In this document: one piece after another, positions 6,052 to 9,647 of the stretch
How positions within the stretch are numbered: the stretch's first letter is position 1
How the letters are laid out: each line of letters starts with the position of its first letter
DNA from: Xanthobacteraceae bacterium
GTDB taxonomy: Bacteria > Pseudomonadota > Alphaproteobacteria > Rhizobiales > Xanthobacteraceae
NCBI GenBank assembly: GCA_025929595.1
Contig: JAICQA010000078.1
Span: forward strand, 1 to 9,647
Direction of reading: 5' to 3'
Length of the DNA: 9,647 nucleotides
Notes under the pieces: generated by a model
The model's database searches: none
What the model was told of the DNA's origin: nothing
The model's input: the letters and a program-made list of their open reading frames with translations, nothing else
Made by a program: the position numbers and the translations under genes

Positions 6052-6909
6052 ATGATGCGGAAAATTGACGAGCTGCCTTCGCTTCTGACCGGCCTTGCCC
6101 TTGGGCTTTCGGCCCTTTTGGGCTTCGCCCCGGCTGCATTCGCGGGGACCGGCCAACCGTCCCCCTGGCAGTTCGATTTTCAGACAGCCGTCACCCCGAT
6201 CATGGAGACGATCCACGACTTCCATCTGTTCGTGACGATCATCGCCGCGCTCATCACGCTCTTCGTGCTCGTCCTGCTGGTCATCGTCGTTGTCCGCTTC
6301 CGCGAGTCGGTCAATCCGACGCCCTCGCGCACGACCCATCACACCATGCTCGAAGTTGCCTGGACGATCATTCCCGCGCTGATCCTCGTTGTGATCGCGG
6401 TGCCGTCCTTCCGGCTCCTGTTCGACCAGCTCACCATCCCGCCGTCGGACCTCACGGTGAAGGCGACCGGCACCGCGCAGTGGACATGGACCTATGAATA
6501 TCCCGACCACAAGTTCCAGTTCGACAGCAACATGATTCCGGAAGACAAGTTGCAGGCCGGCCAGCCGCGCCTGCTCGCGGTCGATAACGCGATGGTCGTG
6601 CCTGTGAACAAGACGATCCGCATGCAGATCACCGGCGACGGCATCATTCATGCGTTTGCGGTGCCGTCCTTTGGCATCAAGGTCGACGCGGTCCCGGGCA
6701 GGCTGAATGAAACCTGGTTCCGCGCCACCCGCGAAGGTGTCTATTACGGGCAGTGCTCCGAGCTGTGTGGCCGCAACCACGCTTACATGCCGATCGAGGT
6801 CCGCGTCGTCAGCGAACAGGCGTTCAATGCCTGGCTCGGCGATGCGAAGAAGAAATGGGCGACGGCGCCGGACGAGCGCCCGGTCGTCATGGCCGAAACC
6901 GAGCGCTGA
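6052..6909 (+). CDS. ctaC: Cytochrome c oxidase subunit II (aa3 type)
   Basis: Also called coxB. This subunit accepts electrons from cytochrome c at its binuclear CuA centre and passes them to subunit I. The 285-residue precursor has a signal peptide (to about AFA-G, residue 32), two membrane helices (about 60-83 and 101-124) and a periplasmic cupredoxin domain. CuA ligands are all visible: His200, then Cys235-x-Glu237-x-Cys239, His243 and Met246 in CSELCGRNHAYM. The Trp-rich electron-entry patch reads QWTWTYEYPD (143-152). There is no C-terminal cytochrome c domain, so it is the caa3-free form. The start is fixed by GGGAGGAG (6033-6040), 11 bases before ATG 6052; a second ATG follows directly at 6055. 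The frame is open upstream, but that is not coding. It leads the cta operon, 28 bases before ctaD. Confidence 0.97.
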   Translation: MMRKIDELPSLLTGLALGLSALLGFAPAAFAGTGQPSPWQFDFQTAVTPIMETIHDFHLFVTIIAALITLFVLVLLVIVVVRFRESVNPTPSRTTHHTMLEVAWTIIPALILVVIAVPSFRLLFDQLTIPPSDLTVKATGTAQWTWTYEYPDHKFQFDSNMIPEDKLQAGQPRLLAVDNAMVVPVNKTIRMQITGDGIIHAFAVPSFGIKVDAVPGRLNETWFRATREGVYYGQCSELCGRNHAYMPIEVRVVSEQAFNAWLGDAKKKWATAPDERPVVMAETER

Positions 6910-6937
6910 CGGGCGCGGCGAAGGACGAGGACAAATC

Positions 6938-8554
6938 ATGGCTTATGCCAAAGCGGCCCATCACGATCACGGCGATCATCACGATCACACGCCGACCGGC
7001 TGGCGGCGCTGGGTCTATTCGACCAATCACAAGGACATCGGCACGCTGTATCTGATCTCCGCGATCCTGGCGGGTGTGATCGGCGGCGCGCTTTCGATCG
7101 GCATGCGCATGGAGCTGCAAGAGCCCGGCATGCAGATCTTCTCCAATTCGCACACCTTCAATGTCTTCGTGACCGCGCATGGCCTGGTCATGATCTTCTT
7201 CATGATCATGCCGGCGCTGATCGGCGGCTTCGGCAACTGGTTCGTGCCGCTGATGATCGGTGCGCCCGATATGGCGTTCCCGCGCATGAACAACATTTCC
7301 TATTGGCTGCTGGTCGCTGCGCTCATTCTGCTGATCTCATCGCTGTTCGTTGAAGGCCCGCCCGGCGGCATCGGCTTCGGCGGCGGCTGGACGGCCTATC
7401 CGCCCTTGTCCTCGCTTGCGGGCCATCCTGGGCCGTCGATGGATCTCGCGATCTTCGCGCTGCATCTTGCGGGTGCTTCGTCGATCCTCGGCGCGATCAA
7501 TTTCATCACCACGATCTTCAACATGCGCGCACCCGGCATGACGCTGCACAAGATGCCGCTGTTCGTCTGGTCCGTGCTCGTGACCGCTTTTCTGCTGCTG
7601 CTGGCGCTGCCCGTGCTCGCGGGCGGGATCACGATGCTGCTGACCGACCGCAATTTCGGCACCACCTTCTTCGATCCGCAGGGCGGCGGCGATCCGATCC
7701 TGTTCCAGCACCTGTTCTGGTTCTTCGGCCACCCCGAAGTGTACATCCTCGTGCTGCCGGCTTTTGGCATCGTCAGCCAGGTCGTCTCGACCTTTTCGAA
7801 GAAGCCCGTGTTCGGCTATCTCGGCATGGCCTACGCCATGGTCGCCATCGGCGTCATCGGCTTCGTCGTCTGGGCGCATCACATGTACACGGTCGGCATG
7901 AGCGCCGGCGCGCAGGCCTATTTCATGGCTGCCACGATGGTGATCGCGGTGCCGACCGGCATCAAGATCTTCTCGTGGATCGCCACCATGTGGGGCGGTT
8001 CGATCCGTTTCGAGACGCCGATGCTATGGGCAATCGGTTTCATCTTCCTGTTCACGCTCGGCGGTGTCACCGGCGTCGTGCTGTCGAACGCCGGCATCGA
8101 CCGTGCGCTGCACGACACTTATTACGTCGTCGCGCACTTCCACTACACGATGTCGCTCGGCGCGACCTTCGGCATCTTCTGCGGCTGGTACTACTGGTTC
8201 CCGAAGATGACCGGCTACAATTATTCGGAAGGTCTCGCGAAGGTTCACTTCTGGCTGACCTTTATCGGGGTGAACTTGGTCTTCTTCCCGCAGCACTTCT
8301 TCGGCCTTGCCGGCATGCCGCGCCGCTATGTCGACTATCCGGACGCATTCGCCGGCTGGAACTTCGTGTCGTCGATCGGTTCGTATGTTTCCGCGCTCGG
8401 CCTCGTGATGTTCTTCGTTGTCATCATTCATGCCTTCATGCGCAAGCAGAAGGCCGCGGACAATCCGTGGGGAGTCGGTGCGACGACGCTGGAATGGACT
8501 CTCTCGTCGCCGCCGCCGTTCCACTCCTTCGAAGTGTTGCCGCGGATCAAGTAA
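6938..8554 (+). CDS. ctaD: Cytochrome c oxidase subunit I (aa3 type)
   Basis: This is the catalytic subunit that reduces O2 to water and pumps protons, a 12-helix inner-membrane protein of 538 residues. It is a type A1 heme-copper oxidase. Heme a ligands are His81 and His402; the heme a3 ligand is His400; CuB ligands are His265, His314 and His315, with the cross-linked Tyr269 in GHPEVY. The D-channel entry Asp111 (GAPDMAFPRMNN), Glu267 and the K-channel Lys343 (PTGIKIFSW) are all present, so full pumping is expected. The N-terminus is His-rich (HHDHGDHHDH, residues 8-17), before the usual GWRRWVYSTNHKDIG. The start ATG 6938 has GAGG (6927-6930) 7 bases upstream. Residue assignments come from family alignment by eye. 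It is followed by a structured 76-base leader, then ctaB. Confidence 0.98.
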   Translation: MAYAKAAHHDHGDHHDHTPTGWRRWVYSTNHKDIGTLYLISAILAGVIGGALSIGMRMELQEPGMQIFSNSHTFNVFVTAHGLVMIFFMIMPALIGGFGNWFVPLMIGAPDMAFPRMNNISYWLLVAALILLISSLFVEGPPGGIGFGGGWTAYPPLSSLAGHPGPSMDLAIFALHLAGASSILGAINFITTIFNMRAPGMTLHKMPLFVWSVLVTAFLLLLALPVLAGGITMLLTDRNFGTTFFDPQGGGDPILFQHLFWFFGHPEVYILVLPAFGIVSQVVSTFSKKPVFGYLGMAYAMVAIGVIGFVVWAHHMYTVGMSAGAQAYFMAATMVIAVPTGIKIFSWIATMWGGSIRFETPMLWAIGFIFLFTLGGVTGVVLSNAGIDRALHDTYYVVAHFHYTMSLGATFGIFCGWYYWFPKMTGYNYSEGLAKVHFWLTFIGVNLVFFPQHFFGLAGMPRRYVDYPDAFAGWNFVSSIGSYVSALGLVMFFVVIIHAFMRKQKAADNPWGVGATTLEWTLSSPPPFHSFEVLPRIK

Positions 8555-8562
8555 CGAAGTTG

Positions 8563-8583
8563 CCGGCGGGTCATTCCCGCCGG
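8563..8583 (+). promoter_or_regulatory. Strong hairpin between ctaD and ctaB
   Basis: A perfect 8-base-pair stem, CCGGCGGG (8563-8570) with CCCGCCGG (8576-8583), closes a 5-base loop TCATT, starting 8 bases after the ctaD stop. There is no T-tract, so rather than a full terminator it may stabilise the upstream transcript end or set the ratio of ctaCD to ctaB. Confidence 0.5.
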
Positions 8584-8595
8584 TCTACGTCAAGG

Positions 8596-8626
8596 GGAAC
8601 GCTTCGCGTTTCCGGGAGTAATCCCG
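8596..8626 (+). promoter_or_regulatory. Hairpins enclosing the ctaB ribosome site
   Basis: Two further hairpins are nearly stacked. The first is GGAACGC (8596-8602) with GCGTTTCC (8606-8613), 7 pairs with one bulged T and loop TTC. The second is CGGGA (8613-8617) with TCCCG (8622-8626) capped by GTAA, a GNRA tetraloop. The second holds GGGAG (8614-8618), the only Shine-Dalgarno candidate for the ctaB ATG at 8631, so folding would reduce ctaB translation. Confidence 0.45.
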
Positions 8627-8630
8627 AGCC

Positions 8631-9566
8631 ATGTCGCTCGTGACAGACAGTTTCGCCGAAGAGCGCCGCGCAACGGGTATCGTGCATACCGCCGAGATCG
8701 CGGATGTGCGCGACTACTTCGCGCTGCTGAAGCCGCGCGTCATGTCGCTGGTAGTATTCACCGCGCTGGTCGGCATCGTGCGCGCGCCGGCGGACATCCA
8801 CCCCGTGCTTGCCTTCGCGGCACTTCTTTGCATCGCGATCGGCGCCGGCGCCGCGGGCGCGCTCAACATGTGGTGGGACGCCGATATTGACGCCCGCATG
8901 ACGCGCACCGCGCGCCGTCCAATTCCTGCGGGCCGGATCGGGGAGGGCGAGGCGCTCGCCTTTGGACTCGTGCTCTCGGTGGGCTCGGTGCTGATGCTCG
9001 GCCTGTTCGCGGGCATGCTCGCGGCCGCGCTGCTGGCCTTCACGATCTTCTTTTACGCGGTCATCTATTCGATGTGGCTCAAGCGCTCGACGCCGCAGAA
9101 CATCGTGATCGGTGGTACTGCCGGCGCGTTTCCGCCGATGATCGGCTGGGCGGCGGTGACGGGCTCGATCGGGCTCGAGAGCGTCCTTCTCTTTCTCATC
9201 ATCTTCTTCTGGACGCCACCGCATTTCTGGGCGCTCGCGCTCCTGAAGAAGGAAGACTATGCGCGCGCGGGCGTTCCGATGCTGCCGAACGTGGCCGGCG
9301 ACGACGAGACGCGGAAGCAGATCCTGATCTACAGCTTCATTCTCGTGCCGCTCGGCATTGCGCCGACGCTTATCGGCTTCGCAGGCCCGGCCTACGGCAT
9401 CGCGTCCGCGGTGCTCGGCGCTGTGTTTCTGACGATGGCCTTCGACGTCTGGCGTCGCCGCGAGGGTGCGGTCGCGGCAGGTGCTGCGCGCCGCCTGTTC
9501 GCCTTCTCGATCCTCTATCTCTTTCTGCTGTTCGCGATCCTGCTTGTTGAGCCGCTGTTCGGATAA
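8631..9566 (+). CDS. ctaB: Heme O synthase (protoheme IX farnesyltransferase)
   Basis: Also called cyoE or coxE-like in other systems. This inner-membrane UbiA-superfamily prenyltransferase adds farnesyl from farnesyl diphosphate to heme B to make heme O, the precursor of heme A for subunit I. The 311-residue protein begins its domain at LLKPRVMSLVVFTALVG (about 32-48). The first Asp-rich motif is N79-x3-D83-x3-D87 in NMWWDADID, followed by RTARRPIPAGR; the second conserved loop is KKEDYARAGVPMLP then GDDETRKQI. Seven to nine helices are visible and the length is normal. The only ribosome site, GGGAG (8614-8618), is 12 bases from the ATG and lies inside a small hairpin. Heme A synthase (ctaA) is not in the window. 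The next gene starts 3 bases after the stop. Confidence 0.97.
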   Translation: MSLVTDSFAEERRATGIVHTAEIADVRDYFALLKPRVMSLVVFTALVGIVRAPADIHPVLAFAALLCIAIGAGAAGALNMWWDADIDARMTRTARRPIPAGRIGEGEALAFGLVLSVGSVLMLGLFAGMLAAALLAFTIFFYAVIYSMWLKRSTPQNIVIGGTAGAFPPMIGWAAVTGSIGLESVLLFLIIFFWTPPHFWALALLKKEDYARAGVPMLPNVAGDDETRKQILIYSFILVPLGIAPTLIGFAGPAYGIASAVLGAVFLTMAFDVWRRREGAVAAGAARRLFAFSILYLFLLFAILLVEPLFG

Positions 9567-9569
9567 GCG

Positions 9570-9647
9570 ATGAAGGAAAAGCCGGAAGGAATCGTGTTGA
9601 CCGAAGAGGAGCGCCGGCGCCGGCGCAACCGTTCGATTGCGCTCGGC
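9570..9647 (+). CDS. coxF: CoxF-like small protein, 5' part only
   Basis: The first 26 codons run off the window edge. The visible residues, MKEKPEGIVLTEEERRRRRN then RSIALG, match the start of the small single-helix CoxF-type proteins found between ctaB and ctaG in rhizobial oxidase operons: a basic Arg-rich cytoplasmic segment preceding a membrane helix. Its exact role in oxidase assembly is unknown. It starts 3 bases after the ctaB stop with no separate ribosome site, so translational coupling to ctaB is likely. The identification rests on a short N-terminus and gene order. Confidence 0.7.
   Translation, partial: MKEKPEGIVLTEEERRRRRNRSIALG

Noticed and set aside
5536..6939. A 467-codon open frame on the minus strand across ctaC and the upstream gap
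   Set aside because: It is antisense to ctaC, which has all CuA ligands. The translation is low-complexity and charged, typical of a GC-driven shadow frame, and it also crosses the start of the real IalB-family gene.

Overview
This is a GC-rich chromosomal window that looks like an alphaproteobacterium of the order Hyphomicrobiales (Bradyrhizobium / Rhodopseudomonas / Xanthobacteraceae side). The grounds are the plant-type glutamate-cysteine ligase, a VtlR/LsrB-like LysR regulator facing a DUF1127 gene, an IalB-family secreted protein, and the gene order ctaC-ctaD-ctaB-(coxF). The assignment rests on recognised protein families and gene order, not on a database search.

Layout. (1) About 98-2397, plus strand: gshA, followed within 8 bases by an EamA/DMT-family transporter that probably starts at a TTG. 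(2) 2402-3832: a LysR-family regulator on the minus strand, convergent with the transporter across a 4-base gap and divergent from a DUF1127 gene. The 204-base gap between regulator and DUF1127 gene carries two back-to-back sigma70-like promoters, each with a 17-base spacer. Two GC-rich hairpins follow the DUF1127 gene; the second has a T-rich tail. (3) 4004-5191: a Bcr/CflA-type MFS drug exporter, convergent with an IalB-family periplasmic protein (5192-5689, minus); the two stop codons abut as TGATCA. (4) 5690-6051: a 362-base gap with a tRNA T-arm-like hairpin and a short direct repeat. (5) 6052 to the window end: the aa3-type cytochrome c oxidase operon, with subunit II (ctaC), subunit I (ctaD), heme O synthase (ctaB) and the first 26 codons of a small CoxF-like protein, cut by the window edge.

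How it fits together. The last block builds the aerobic terminal oxidase: ctaC and ctaD encode the CuA and heme-copper subunits, and ctaB makes the heme O precursor of heme A. gshA makes gamma-glutamylcysteine for glutathione. LsrB in Sinorhizobium has been linked to glutathione synthesis, so an LsrB-like regulator about 1 kb beyond gshA is suggestive, but a regulatory link here is inference. Most of the window is ordinary housekeeping and transport. The items most worth a second look are the regulator/DUF1127 divergent control region and the chain of three hairpins between ctaD and ctaB, the last of which encloses the ctaB ribosome binding site. I see no mobile element, CRISPR array, complete RNA gene or clearly new system.
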